A DNA stretch of 64,000 nt from Halobellus limi. Its GTDB lineage: Archaea > Halobacteriota > Halobacteria > Halobacteriales > Haloferacaceae. Every line of letters begins with the position of its first letter. Position 1 is the first letter of the stretch. A program made the translations under genes and the position numbers. The stretch covers positions 2,894,396-2,958,395 of the forward strand of contig NZ_CP031311.1 of NCBI RefSeq assembly GCF_004799685.1, read 5' to 3'. The notes beneath the pieces are model-generated. The model saw only the letters and a program-made list of their open reading frames with translations. It was not told the origin of the DNA and made no database searches. Shown here piece after piece: positions 42,335 through 50,145 of the stretch.

Positions 42335-43375
42335 GTCGTCGACGGGGTTCGCCGGCCCCTTGAACGCGACCACCGCCGAGAGCAGCCCCCAGAAGCCCCA
42401 CAGGCCGACCGATTCGTCCAGCCCGTAACCGAGGCCGTAGTGGAGGTAGGCTGCGAGGCCGAACAGCGCGGCGGGGACGACCGCCGCGACGCGTTCCTGG
42501 GACTCCCCGACCATCGCCCGGAGGATGTGCCCGCCGTCGAGCTGGCCGACCGGGAGGAGATTTAAGACGGTGAAGAACATCCCGACCCAGCCGCCGATGA
42601 TGACCGGGTTGACCGCGACGGAGGGATCGGAGTACTCGGTCGGCTGTCCCAGGACGCCCGCGATGAGGTCGAGAAGCGGCGGGTTGTTGAAGACGATGAC
42701 CTGTCCGGTGCCCCGAATCGCCCACTCCGGAACCGCGATCGGCGGGAGCGACAGTCCGACGGCGGTGACGACGACCGTCGCTGCCAGCCCCGCGAGCGGC
42801 CCCGCGACGCCGATGTCGAACAGCGCCTCTCGGTCGGGCATCTGTCCGCGCATCCGGATGACCGCGCCGAGCGTCCCGAACGGGAAGATGAACGGGAGGA
42901 CGTACGGCAGCGACACGTCGACGCCGTGGTATCGGCCCATCACGTAGTGGCCGAGTTCGTGCGTCGCGAGCACGCCGAGGACGGCCGCGGTGAAGGGCCA
43001 GGCCCGCAGCACGACCAGCGGGTTCGCGAGCAGTTCCGAGAGCGGCGTGTAGTACCAGGTCAGCGACCCGACGAGGAGCGTCGAGACGACGGTCGCGAGG
43101 AACAGCCCCAGGTTCTTCCAGGGGATTCCGTCGATGCCCTGGCTGACCGGGCGGGCGATCACGACGTCTTCGTGTCCCCCACGCGTGCTCGCGACCTGTA
43201 TCTCGTAGCCCGCCTCGCGGAACGCTCCCCACACCTCCCGCACCAACATCCGCTCGGGCACCAGCGACTCGCCGTAAAAGAGCAACCGGTCGTCGTCGCG
43301 GCGGGTCTCGCGGAGGTGAAAGACCGACCGCAGGGCCTCGATCGGCGGTTCGGCCGCCGAGTCCGGGGAATCCAT
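42236..43375 (-). CDS. Site-2 protease/M50-family membrane metallopeptidase
   Basis: 379 residues from ATG 43375. After an N-terminal soluble part of about 85 residues, six or so helices follow. Zinc motif HELGH at 139-143 and the third-ligand motif 'LNLLPVGQLDGGHILRAM' are complete. Such proteases cut substrates inside the membrane. Domain order matches the ubiquitous haloarchaeal M50 protein without PDZ. Convergent with the small membrane protein gene. Confidence 0.92.
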   Translation of the reverse strand: MDSPDSAAEPPIEALRSVFHLRETRRDDDRLLFYGESLVPERMLVREVWGAFREAGYEIQVASTRGGHEDVVIARPVSQGIDGIPWKNLGLFLATVVSTLLVGSLTWYYTPLSELLANPLVVLRAWPFTAAVLGVLATHELGHYVMGRYHGVDVSLPYVLPFIFPFGTLGAVIRMRGQMPDREALFDIGVAGPLAGLAATVVVTAVGLSLPPIAVPEWAIRGTGQVIVFNNPPLLDLIAGVLGQPTEYSDPSVAVNPVIIGGWVGMFFTVLNLLPVGQLDGGHILRAMVGESQERVAAVVPAALFGLAAYLHYGLGYGLDESVGLWGFWGLLSAVVAFKGPANPVDDSPLGPVRIAVGVATFALGALCFLLVPVEIMSV

Positions 43376-43564
43376 CGGACTGCCGTAGGAGATGCGATCG
43401 GATAAACGCCACGACGGGGACGGATCGGACGTCGCAGCCGCCACTCCCGGGTCGAAACGGGTCGACTGACTACTCGGCCGATCTCCGGCAGAAGGGGAGT
43501 CTCAGGGCGGTGTGAAGACGGCACACCGCGTGGGGGTCGTTCGGGCGGCGATCAGAGACGGGGG

Positions 43565-43834
43565 TCAGGCCGTGTCCTGTGCGGGTTCGATCCGCCAGGT
43601 GGTCGCGCTCGTGTACGACCACTTCTCGACGGTCAGTTCCGAGGCGGAGTCGCTGAGTTTCACCATCAGCGCGCCGATCTCCTTCGGGGAGAGGCCGACC
43701 TCGTCGGCGATGAACTTCGATTTGAAGTACATCTCGCCGTCCTGCGCCTTCGTGAGCAGGTAGGACTTCAGCCGCTCCTCTTTGGACATCTCGTCGCTGG
43801 CGGGCTCGGTGGAGGGTGTCGCGGTTGCGCTCAT
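43565..43834 (-). CDS. DUF7123-family small winged-helix-like protein
   Basis: 89 residues. 'MSKEERLKSYLLTKAQDGEMYFKSKFIADEVGLSPKEIGALMVKLSD' in parts fits a winged helix, followed by a Trp-rich strand 'VEKWSYTSATTWRIE'. It is common in haloarchaea, often as a highly expressed gene; function unknown. Unlike most genes here it has a clear Shine-Dalgarno GAGGTGA (43846-43840) 5 nt before ATG 43834 and a TTTATATAC TATA box at 43879-43871. Confidence 0.88.
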   Translation of the reverse strand: MSATATPSTEPASDEMSKEERLKSYLLTKAQDGEMYFKSKFIADEVGLSPKEIGALMVKLSDSASELTVEKWSYTSATTWRIEPAQDTA

Positions 43835-44123
43835 CTATGTCACCTCGCTCTCGCCTTGTCGTCGGGGGAGTATATAAAGGGAGGAACGTTAGGAGGAATT
43901 CGACTCTATTCACTCGTTATCGACGATTTATGCGATGGTTCAGCGACACTCGAAATTCTTTTAGAAATTTTATGCCTCTCTCTGAGTATTTATTTCTGCA
44001 GTTTGTCTTTGAATATAAGTCCTCGAGATCGGCCGGTATCCCGGGCGTTTCGCACCCTATTTGCAGCAACAATGACCGAGAAATCGACGGCACGCGGCTC
44101 GTTCGTCCGCCCGGGAGGGGCGG
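43835..44123. other. AT-rich regulatory island
   Basis: 289 nt between the MoaE fusion stop and the DUF7123 start. The stretch 43900-44075 is much richer in A and T than anything around it (for example TTTAGAAATTTTATGCC, TTTATTTCTGCAG). It contains several TATA-like sites on both strands besides the DUF7123 promoter. I see no ORF with haloarchaeal codon use. Confidence 0.6.
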
Positions 44124-44936
44124 TCACTGCTTGTCGTGAACCCAGAAGTCCTCCTCGACCGTCGTCTCGCGCTTGAAGATCGGGACCTCGTCCTTCAGGC
44201 GATCGATCCCGTCGGAGACCGTCTCGAAGGCCTCGTCGCGGTGGCCGGCGAGGACGACGACGAAGACGATGTCCTCGCCGGCTTCGAGCGTGCCGGTCCG
44301 GTGGAAGAGCGCGACCTCCTGGACGCCCTCGCGCTCCATCAGTTCCGACTCGATGGTCCGCAGCCGCTCGTCGGCGACGCCCTCGTACTTCTCGAAGGTG
44401 AGTTCGAGCGTCCGCGGGTCGTCGGGGTCGTCTCTCGCCCGTACGCGACCCGTGAACGTCGCGATCGCCCCCGCACGTTCGGCGCGGGGCGACTCCTTGA
44501 CGCGTTCGACGAGCGTTTCGAGCGTCACGTGGGGAGTCGCATCCGCGAGCGCTCCAAGGGCGTCGTCGACGTCGACGGCGTCGGCCGAGTCGGCCTCGAT
44601 GACGACGTTCTCCGCCTCGGCGTCACCCAGCGTGACCGTCGGGACGTCCGCCTCGGGGTAGCCGACGAGCAGCGCGTGGTCGTACGTCGCCGCGAGGTCG
44701 TCGAGCACGTCGTCGAGGTCTCGACCCCCGCCGGTGGCGGCCCACGCGCCGTCGTCGCCGAGTTCGTACGCGGCGTCGACGCCCTCGACTCGCTCCGACC
44801 CGCTCGGCAGCGTGCCGTCCGCCGAGCGGTTCTCCGCGGGGCGCCGTTCGACCACGGCGACCGTCCCGTCCAGATGCGGACTCATTCGCTCACAGAGCGT
44901 TCGCGCGTCCGGACCGACGACTCCGAGCAGTTGCAT
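44124..44936 (-). CDS. moaE: MobB-like N-terminus fused to molybdopterin synthase large subunit MoaE
   Basis: 270 residues from ATG 44936. The C-terminal 130 residues are MoaE: 'GAIATFTGRVRARDDPDD', 'LTFEKYEGVADERLRTIESEL', 'VALFHRTGTLEAGEDIVFVVV' and 'KRETTVEEDFWV' (in parts), with the essential lysine near 'IFKRE'. The N-terminal half 'MQLLGVVGPDARTLCERM' is MobB-like but its P-loop GxxxxGKT is lost. It takes sulfur from the MoaD thiocarboxylate to make molybdopterin. A MoaD/SAMP-like protein is at 19811. Confidence 0.9.
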   Translation of the reverse strand: MQLLGVVGPDARTLCERMSPHLDGTVAVVERRPAENRSADGTLPSGSERVEGVDAAYELGDDGAWAATGGGRDLDDVLDDLAATYDHALLVGYPEADVPTVTLGDAEAENVVIEADSADAVDVDDALGALADATPHVTLETLVERVKESPRAERAGAIATFTGRVRARDDPDDPRTLELTFEKYEGVADERLRTIESELMEREGVQEVALFHRTGTLEAGEDIVFVVVLAGHRDEAFETVSDGIDRLKDEVPIFKRETTVEEDFWVHDKQ

Positions 44937-45085
44937 ACCCGAAATCGGGGCGCCTATCGGCTTGATACTTACTGTCGACGTAGCCGTCGGGCGGGACGGG
45001 CCGGCCCCATCGGCTGCGGTTCGCGCGTGTCGCGGGCGTACGCGGTTGACAACTCTTAAGCCCGGTTCGCGGCAACGACGGAGCA

Positions 45086-45805
45086 ATGAGAGTCGTCGTT
45101 TCTATCGGCGGGAGCGTGCTCGCTCCCGACCTCGACGCCGGACGCGTCGAGGGCCACGCAGCGGTCGTCGAGACGCTCGCCGACGAGGGATGCGAGATCG
45201 GGGCGGTCGTCGGCGGCGGGGGCGTCGCCCGCGACTACATCGAGACCGCACGCGACCTGGGCGCGAACGAGGTCCAGCTGGACCAGATCGGGATCGACGT
45301 GACCCGCATCAACGCCCGCCTGCTCATCGCCGCGCTGGGCCCGCGAGTCGACCCGAAAGTCGCCCACGACTACGAGGACGCCGGCGACGCGATCCGACGC
45401 GGCGACGTCTCGGTGATGGGCGGCGTGATGCCCGGGCAGACGACCGACGCGGTCGCCGCGGCGCTCGCGGAGTACGTCGGCGCCGACCTGCTCGTCTACG
45501 CGACGAGCGTCGACGGCGTCTACAGCGCCGATCCGAGCGCCGACGACGGCGCCGAGAAGTACGACCGCCTGACCGGCGGCGAACTCGTCGACGTGATCGC
45601 GCCGATGAGCCGCGACGCGGGCGCGTCCGCGCCGGTCGACCTCCTCGCGGCGAAGCTGATCGAGCGCGCGGGGATGCGGACGATCGTTCTCGACGGCACC
45701 GATCCCCGTCGGATCGAGGACGCGGTCCTTCGCGGCGAGCACGACGGCACCGACGTGGTCCCCACCGCCGCCGAGGGCGAACCGACCTACTGGGTTCAGG
45801 GATAA
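45086..45805 (+). CDS. pyrH: UMP kinase (archaeal type)
   Basis: 239 residues. Phosphorylates UMP to UDP. 'VVSIGGSVLAP' is the N-terminal phosphate loop, 'AVVGGGGVARDYI' the second, 'QIGIDVTRINARLLI' is the UMP-binding helix and 'VYATSVDGVYSADP' the ATP site, all as in archaeal PyrH. ACTCTTAAGC 25-35 nt before ATG is a TATA-like box. Only 3 nt separate it from lysS, so they form an operon. Confidence 0.95.
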   Translation: MRVVVSIGGSVLAPDLDAGRVEGHAAVVETLADEGCEIGAVVGGGGVARDYIETARDLGANEVQLDQIGIDVTRINARLLIAALGPRVDPKVAHDYEDAGDAIRRGDVSVMGGVMPGQTTDAVAAALAEYVGADLLVYATSVDGVYSADPSADDGAEKYDRLTGGELVDVIAPMSRDAGASAPVDLLAAKLIERAGMRTIVLDGTDPRRIEDAVLRGEHDGTDVVPTAAEGEPTYWVQG

Positions 45806-45808
45806 GCC

Positions 45809-47515
45809 ATGAGCGAGGAGTCCGATTCCGACGACGGAGCGAACGCCGAGGCTGTGGACGTCGAAGCGAACGCCGGGGACGTCGATACCGACGTCGAGGA
45901 CGACGGCACCGACGGACCGCGCCGCGCGTTCTGGGCCGACGAGGTCGCAGACGAGATCGAGGCGCGCGGGCCCGAGGAACCGATCGTGATCAAAGGCGGC
46001 GTCTCCCCCTCCGGCGTCGCCCACCTCGGTAACTTCAACGAGATTATGCGCGGGTACTTCGTCGCCGAGGTCCTGCGCGAGCGCGGCCACGAGGTCCGGC
46101 AGGTCTTCACGAGCGACGACCGGGACCCGCTCCGAAAGCTCCCCCGAAAGCTCGCGGACGTCGACGGCAACATCGTCGGACTGGGCGACGTCGACGCCGG
46201 CGCGCTCGGTCGGAACCTGGGGAAACCCTACACCGACATCCCGGACCCGTTCGGCGAATCGGAGTCGTACGCGGCGCACTTCGCGGCGCTGCTGAAGGCC
46301 GACGCCGACCGCCTCGGAATCGAGGTCGAGATGCTCTCGAACACCGAGATGTACGAGGGGGGCGAGTTCGACGAAGTCGTCGCGCACGTCCTCGAAGACC
46401 TCGACGTCGCTCGGGAGGTCCTCTCGGAATACCAATCGAAGATCGACGACGACTACGTTCCGTTCAACCCGATCTGTGAGAACTGCGGGAAGATCACCGA
46501 GGCGGTCACGTCGGTCGACGTCGACGCGGGAACCGTCGAGTACGTCTGCACGGACATGACCGTCGGCGACGAGACGATCGAGGGCTGCGGCCACGAGGGG
46601 ACGGCGACCTTCCGCGAGGGGAAACTCCCCTGGCGCTTCGAGTGGCCGGCCCAGTGGCAGATCCTCGGCGTCGACTTCGAGCCGTTCGGGAAGGACCACG
46701 CGGAAGGGTCGTGGCCCTCCGGCGAGGACATCGCCCGGAACGTCCTCGGCGTCGAACCGCCCGTCCCGATGGTGTACGAGTGGTTCACGCTCAACGGCGA
46801 GGCGCTCTCCTCGTCGGCGGGCAACGTCGTCACCGTCGCGGAGATGCTGGAACTGCTGGAACCGGAGGTCCTCCGGTACTTCTTCGCGCTCAACCCCCGG
46901 AAGGCCCGCGACTTCGACGTCTCGCGGCTCGATCAGTTCGTCGACGACTTCGACCGCTTCGAGCGGGCGTACTTCGGCGACGTCGACGACGAGTCGCTCT
47001 CGGCGTTCGCCGAGCGGGCGTACCCGTTCGTCGTCGACGACGTGCGCGAGGAGCGCGTCCGCCTGCCGTACACGTTCGCGGCCGTCCTCGGGATGACCGA
47101 CGACCGCGACCTCCGGATCGAGATGGCGCGAAACGAGGGCTACTTCGACGACGACACCCCCGAGTGGGCCATCGAGGAGGCGCTCGAACGGGTCGACCGG
47201 GCGCGCGCCTGGGCGGAGCGCGAGGACAACGAGTACAACTACCGCATCCAGGAGGACCTCCCCGACGCGGACTTCGACGCCGACGTCGCGGCCGCGCTGG
47301 ACGAACTCGCGGACTTCGTCGAGGCGGGTCACGACGGCGAGGCGATCCAGGGTGAGATGTACGAGACGGCGCGTCGCCACGACGTCGAAGTCGGCGACTT
47401 CTTCGAGGCGGGCTACCTGCTCTTCTTCGATCAGCCGCAGGGGCCCAGGCTGGGAGAGTTCCTCGGCGAACTCGACACGGAGTTCGTGGTCGCGCGGCTT
47501 CGGCGCGAGTCGTAG
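45809..47515 (+). CDS. lysS: Class I lysyl-tRNA synthetase
   Basis: 568 residues, archaeal class I LysRS. HIGH-type signature 'SPSGVAHLGNFNEIMRGYF' and KMSKS-type 'EALSSSAGNVVTVAEM' (in parts) are both present; a zinc-ribbon-like segment 'CENCGKITEAV...C...GCGHEG' lies at about residues 217-255. It charges tRNA-Lys (this window's tRNA is at 1594). A disordered acidic N-terminal tail of about 45 residues precedes the catalytic domain. Confidence 0.96.
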   Translation: MSEESDSDDGANAEAVDVEANAGDVDTDVEDDGTDGPRRAFWADEVADEIEARGPEEPIVIKGGVSPSGVAHLGNFNEIMRGYFVAEVLRERGHEVRQVFTSDDRDPLRKLPRKLADVDGNIVGLGDVDAGALGRNLGKPYTDIPDPFGESESYAAHFAALLKADADRLGIEVEMLSNTEMYEGGEFDEVVAHVLEDLDVAREVLSEYQSKIDDDYVPFNPICENCGKITEAVTSVDVDAGTVEYVCTDMTVGDETIEGCGHEGTATFREGKLPWRFEWPAQWQILGVDFEPFGKDHAEGSWPSGEDIARNVLGVEPPVPMVYEWFTLNGEALSSSAGNVVTVAEMLELLEPEVLRYFFALNPRKARDFDVSRLDQFVDDFDRFERAYFGDVDDESLSAFAERAYPFVVDDVREERVRLPYTFAAVLGMTDDRDLRIEMARNEGYFDDDTPEWAIEEALERVDRARAWAEREDNEYNYRIQEDLPDADFDADVAAALDELADFVEAGHDGEAIQGEMYETARRHDVEVGDFFEAGYLLFFDQPQGPRLGEFLGELDTEFVVARLRRES

Positions 47516-47672
47516 CGTCGCGGGGGCGGAAGCGTGCCATAGAGCGACGGCGGGCGCTGTGGTCACAGGGGGATTCGGAGGTCGCCGGCGGGCAAACTGC
47601 GGCGCGGCCCCGCCGTCAAATAAACCGGTGATCGGGGCTTTGTCCGGGTTTCTAAGTGTTTCCAGCCGAGAA

Positions 47673-47909
47673 ATGAGCGGCACGATGGACGAAGTGCTCG
47701 AAGTCGTCGACGTCGTCGCCGACTCGGGACTCGAAGGCGTCGTGACCTGGCTTCTGCGCCTGCTCGGGCTCGTCGCCCTAGTCGCGGGCGTCGGGCTCTG
47801 GCTCCTCACCGAGGCGGGGCTGCTCTGGCTCCCGGCGATCCTGATCCTCGTCGGACTCGTCCTGATCGCCGCGCCCAGCGTGCTCCTAGTGCTGGCTGAA
47901 TTCGCCTGA
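47673..47909 (+). CDS. Small two-helix membrane protein
   Basis: 78 residues from ATG 47673, with TTTCTAAGTG as a TATA-like box about 25 nt upstream. An amphipathic N-terminal part 'MDEVLEVVDVVADSGLEGV' and two helices 'LLGLVALVAGVGLWLLT' and 'LPAILILVGLVLIAAPSVLLVLA'. No family known to me. It lies next to the radical SAM module on the opposite strand. Confidence 0.75.
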   Translation: MSGTMDEVLEVVDVVADSGLEGVVTWLLRLLGLVALVAGVGLWLLTEAGLLWLPAILILVGLVLIAAPSVLLVLAEFA

Positions 47910-47997
47910 ACGCGCCTTCGGACGCTCGACAGAGCAACGCAGCATCGAACGCTGTCGGGGTATTCCCCCAGAGATTCACCGCGAACGAGGTTGAAGA

Positions 47998-48011
47998 CCG
48001 AGCGAGCGGCT
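47998..48011 (+). repeat. 14-nt direct repeat left of the radical SAM module
   Basis: CCGAGCGAGCGGCT is found here and at 50027-50040, bracketing the module. The word GAGCGAGCGG is common in haloarchaeal DNA, so this may be chance. Confidence 0.3.
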
Positions 48012-48018
48012 GTTCTGG

Positions 48019-48069
48019 TTTTTCGAGCAGTTTCGACTGCGCTCCGCGCGGTCTCGAACCCTCGAAAAA
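48019..48069. repeat. Inverted repeat downstream of the radical SAM gene
   Basis: TTTTTCGAG at 48019-48027 and CTCGAAAAA at 48061-48069 are perfect inverted repeats with inner TTCGA/TCGAA pairing. It sits 44 nt after the radical SAM stop on its strand and may be a terminator hairpin or the edge of an acquired segment. The rest of 47910-48113 shows no gene. Confidence 0.6.
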
Positions 48070-48113
48070 TTACGCTGATTCTCCTCGGTCATAGTGACGA
48101 GTTCGGTTCCGGT

Positions 48114-49205
48114 TCACTCAGGCAGGGCCTGCTCGACTTTTTCGTCCATCCGAGTGAGCAGCGTACTCATCCCACAGCAGGAGTCGCGGGACTCCCACCC
48201 GAGGGGGTTGGTGTTCCGGTCGTGGGGACATCCACCGTGACAGACGTTGTACCACTCACACGATTCCTCTGCTGCGGCCTCCTTCTCGGCTTCACGCTGC
48301 TGAATCTCCAGGATGTGGTCCGGTAAGAAGGTGAAATCCTCATCGCCGATGTTTCCGACCTTGTACTCGGGGTCCGGGATGTACCGGTCACAGTGATACA
48401 CGTCGCCGTTGGGGTTCACACCGAAGTATTTGCCGACGCAAGATCCCTCATAGATACAGAGACCGGGGCTGGAATCGACCAGTCCCTTAAGCAACGCGGA
48501 GAGTTCGCGGACTTCCGGTCCCGCTCCGTCGTCGGCCCACCACTCTTCGAATATGCCGCACATAAACTCCGAGTACCGCTCTTTGGCCAGGAAGGCAGAC
48601 ATTTCAGACGGCTCTCGAACCTCCTCCAGCCCCTCGGTATCCGGACGCTGTGAGAGGAATCCGACTGACGGGGCGTCGATCGATTTGAACCACTCGTAGA
48701 TCGCTACCGGGTCTCGCTGCAGGACGTCTTCGGTGACTACCATCAGGAGACCGAACGGCACCTCGGAGTCTTTGAGTAGTTCGATCCCTTCGCGGACCCG
48801 ATCGGACGTGCCGCGCCCCTGAACGTCGACGCGAGTCTCATCGTGCATCTCGGGCGGCCCGTCGACGCTCACTCCGAGTTGGAAGTTGTGCTCCTCGAAG
48901 AAGTCGACCCATTCCTCGTCCAGCAGGGTGGCGTTCGTCTGGAGTTGGTTCACGGCCGCTTGATCCTGTTCCATCACGAGGTCCTGAACGAACAGCGCCT
49001 TCTCGAACCACTCCTTTCCGAGCAGCAGCGGTTCTCCGCCGTGCCAGATGAACTGGACCCGATCGGCCTGATCAAACGCCTCCTCGGTGAGCGTTACCAG
49101 GTGCTCGAAACTGAGCGAGCTGACGCCGCGGTCGCGCCAGTCGTGACAGTAGCTACACCGCAGATTACACCTCCGGGTACATTTGACGATGAGTGATAGG
49201 CTCAT
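48114..49205 (-). CDS. Radical SAM/SPASM peptide maturase (FxsB/XyeB-like)
   Basis: 363 residues. The radical SAM cluster motif is CNLRCSYC (Cys13, 17, 20), followed by the SAM-binding FIWHGGEPLLLG (52-63), the form typical of FxsB/GrrM/XyeB-type peptide maturases and anaerobic sulfatase-maturases. The C-terminal SPASM domain shows 'PGLCIYEGSCVGKYFGVNPNGDVYHCDRYI', 'CEWYNVCHGGCPHDR' and 'SRDSCCG' (in parts), which give ligands for two more Fe-S clusters. It likely modifies the product of the gene 18 nt upstream. Gene orientation and spacing make a two-gene operon. Confidence 0.88.
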   Translation of the reverse strand: MSLSLIVKCTRRCNLRCSYCHDWRDRGVSSLSFEHLVTLTEEAFDQADRVQFIWHGGEPLLLGKEWFEKALFVQDLVMEQDQAAVNQLQTNATLLDEEWVDFFEEHNFQLGVSVDGPPEMHDETRVDVQGRGTSDRVREGIELLKDSEVPFGLLMVVTEDVLQRDPVAIYEWFKSIDAPSVGFLSQRPDTEGLEEVREPSEMSAFLAKERYSEFMCGIFEEWWADDGAGPEVRELSALLKGLVDSSPGLCIYEGSCVGKYFGVNPNGDVYHCDRYIPDPEYKVGNIGDEDFTFLPDHILEIQQREAEKEAAAEESCEWYNVCHGGCPHDRNTNPLGWESRDSCCGMSTLLTRMDEKVEQALPE

Positions 49206-49223
49206 AGCCGTCGGGAAGTTCGA

Positions 49224-49688
49224 TCAGAGGTCCTCCAGGAGGTCTTGGTCCTTCAGAATCTCTATTTCGTCCTCCGAGAGCTTACTTCTGAGTTGAAAGC
49301 GACGGAGTGGTGTGAGACCCGTGACACTCATCCTGTCGCCCCCCAAGGCCGGCGTCGTCATCATTTCGGTGCTACTTTGCGCCCAGTCCTTCTGCCAGAC
49401 GCCGAGATCCGTCCAGTTGTCGCTCCAGCTGTCCGCCGCACGCCCTTCGTCGGTCAGGTCGACCTTGTTCCGCAGGTCCACGGGCACGCGATCGCCGATC
49501 TCCACCGTCCGCTGCACGGATGGGTTATCGGTTGGAACGCCGAGTCTCTCCGCAGCCGCCGCTTGAATCGCCTGTTTAAGGAGGTTTGATCCGATTTCTT
49601 GTACCTGGTCATCGTCTTCCATCATCCCGCTCAAGTTCGTTATCTCGTGGCTTGTCATACCAAGCTGTAATCTCAGCCGATTGAACAT
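49224..49688 (-). CDS. Candidate RiPP precursor, partner of the radical SAM enzyme
   Basis: 154 residues from ATG 49688 (alternative ATG 49658, 144 residues); TATAATTTATG just upstream suits the longer form. No homology known to me. Residues 20-60 are helical (leader-like). Residues 87-104 carry four tryptophans in W-x-x units: WSD (88), WTD (92), WQK (98), WAQ (102), the spacing that three-residue cyclophane-forming radical SAM enzymes act on. A C-terminal tail rich in Glu/Asp follows 'GLTPLRRFQLRSKLSEDE'. If a precursor, it is long, with the modified part in the middle. It could instead be a stable partner protein. Confidence 0.7.
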   Translation of the reverse strand: MFNRLRLQLGMTSHEITNLSGMMEDDDQVQEIGSNLLKQAIQAAAAERLGVPTDNPSVQRTVEIGDRVPVDLRNKVDLTDEGRAADSWSDNWTDLGVWQKDWAQSSTEMMTTPALGGDRMSVTGLTPLRRFQLRSKLSEDEIEILKDQDLLEDL

Positions 49689-49701
49689 AATTATTTTTCA
49701 T

Positions 49702-49712
49702 CATAAATTATA
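49702..49712 (-). promoter_or_regulatory. TATA box of the radical SAM operon
   Basis: Minus-strand TATAATTTATG ends 13 nt before ATG 49688, in an AT-rich stretch unlike the GC-rich surroundings. Confidence 0.5.
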
Positions 49713-50054
49713 CAACCGGGCAACAATTATTAAATTCGCATATGTATCCGTCGTAACAATCGACGCCCGGCGATGGAGAGGCGGCTCTTTCGACTGTTTG
49801 GCGCCCACTACTCTCTCCGCAAAGGCAGTCGAGAGGAGACCGAAACGGGGCCGGAGCGTGACGTCGCGTCGACCGACGGTTCACACCGCGTTCCTCGCGG
49901 CCTTTCTTCGCCCTGGGAGCGTCGTGTCTCACGGGCCTCGCGTCGTACACCCGGCGAGACAGGTCTGTGCGAGAACGGAACGGCTGTGTCGGTCGCCAGC
50001 GCTCGAACCGCGAGCGAGGCCGGTGGCCGAGCGAGCGGCTCCTTTTTGGTCCAG

Positions 50055-50100
50055 CTTTTTGCGAGGAGGGTGCGCTTCGCGCACCCGACGAAGTAAAAAG
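50055..50100 (+). repeat. Strong hairpin before the S2P gene
   Basis: GGGTGCGC-TTC-GCGCACCC (50068-50086) is a perfect 8-bp hairpin, with outer CTTTTT (50055-50060) and AAAAAG (50095-50100) also pairing. It could be a terminator or a dispersed repeat. Confidence 0.65.
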
Positions 50101-50145
50101 GTGGATGAGGAACACCTTTTGGCGCCCGTCTCTTTTCCTCCCACG

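Larger units (their letters stand above)
49689..50145. other. Intergenic region, AT-rich promoter plus GC-rich stretch
   Basis: 49689-49745 is very AT-rich and holds the promoter of the radical SAM operon (minus strand TATAATTTATG at 49712-49702) and the word CATATG. 49750-50025 has no convincing ORF: the open frames there are Arg/Ser-rich. 50027-50100 holds a direct repeat and a hairpin. The S2P gene starts at 50146. Confidence 0.6.

Noticed and set aside
43856..44176. 106-residue plus-strand frame in the AT-rich island
   Set aside because: Codon use is unlike the neighbours, and the end overlaps the MoaE fusion gene.
49773..50096. 107-residue plus-strand frame before the S2P gene
   Set aside because: Arg/Ser-rich without hydrophobic core or acidic bias; overlaps hairpin and repeat.
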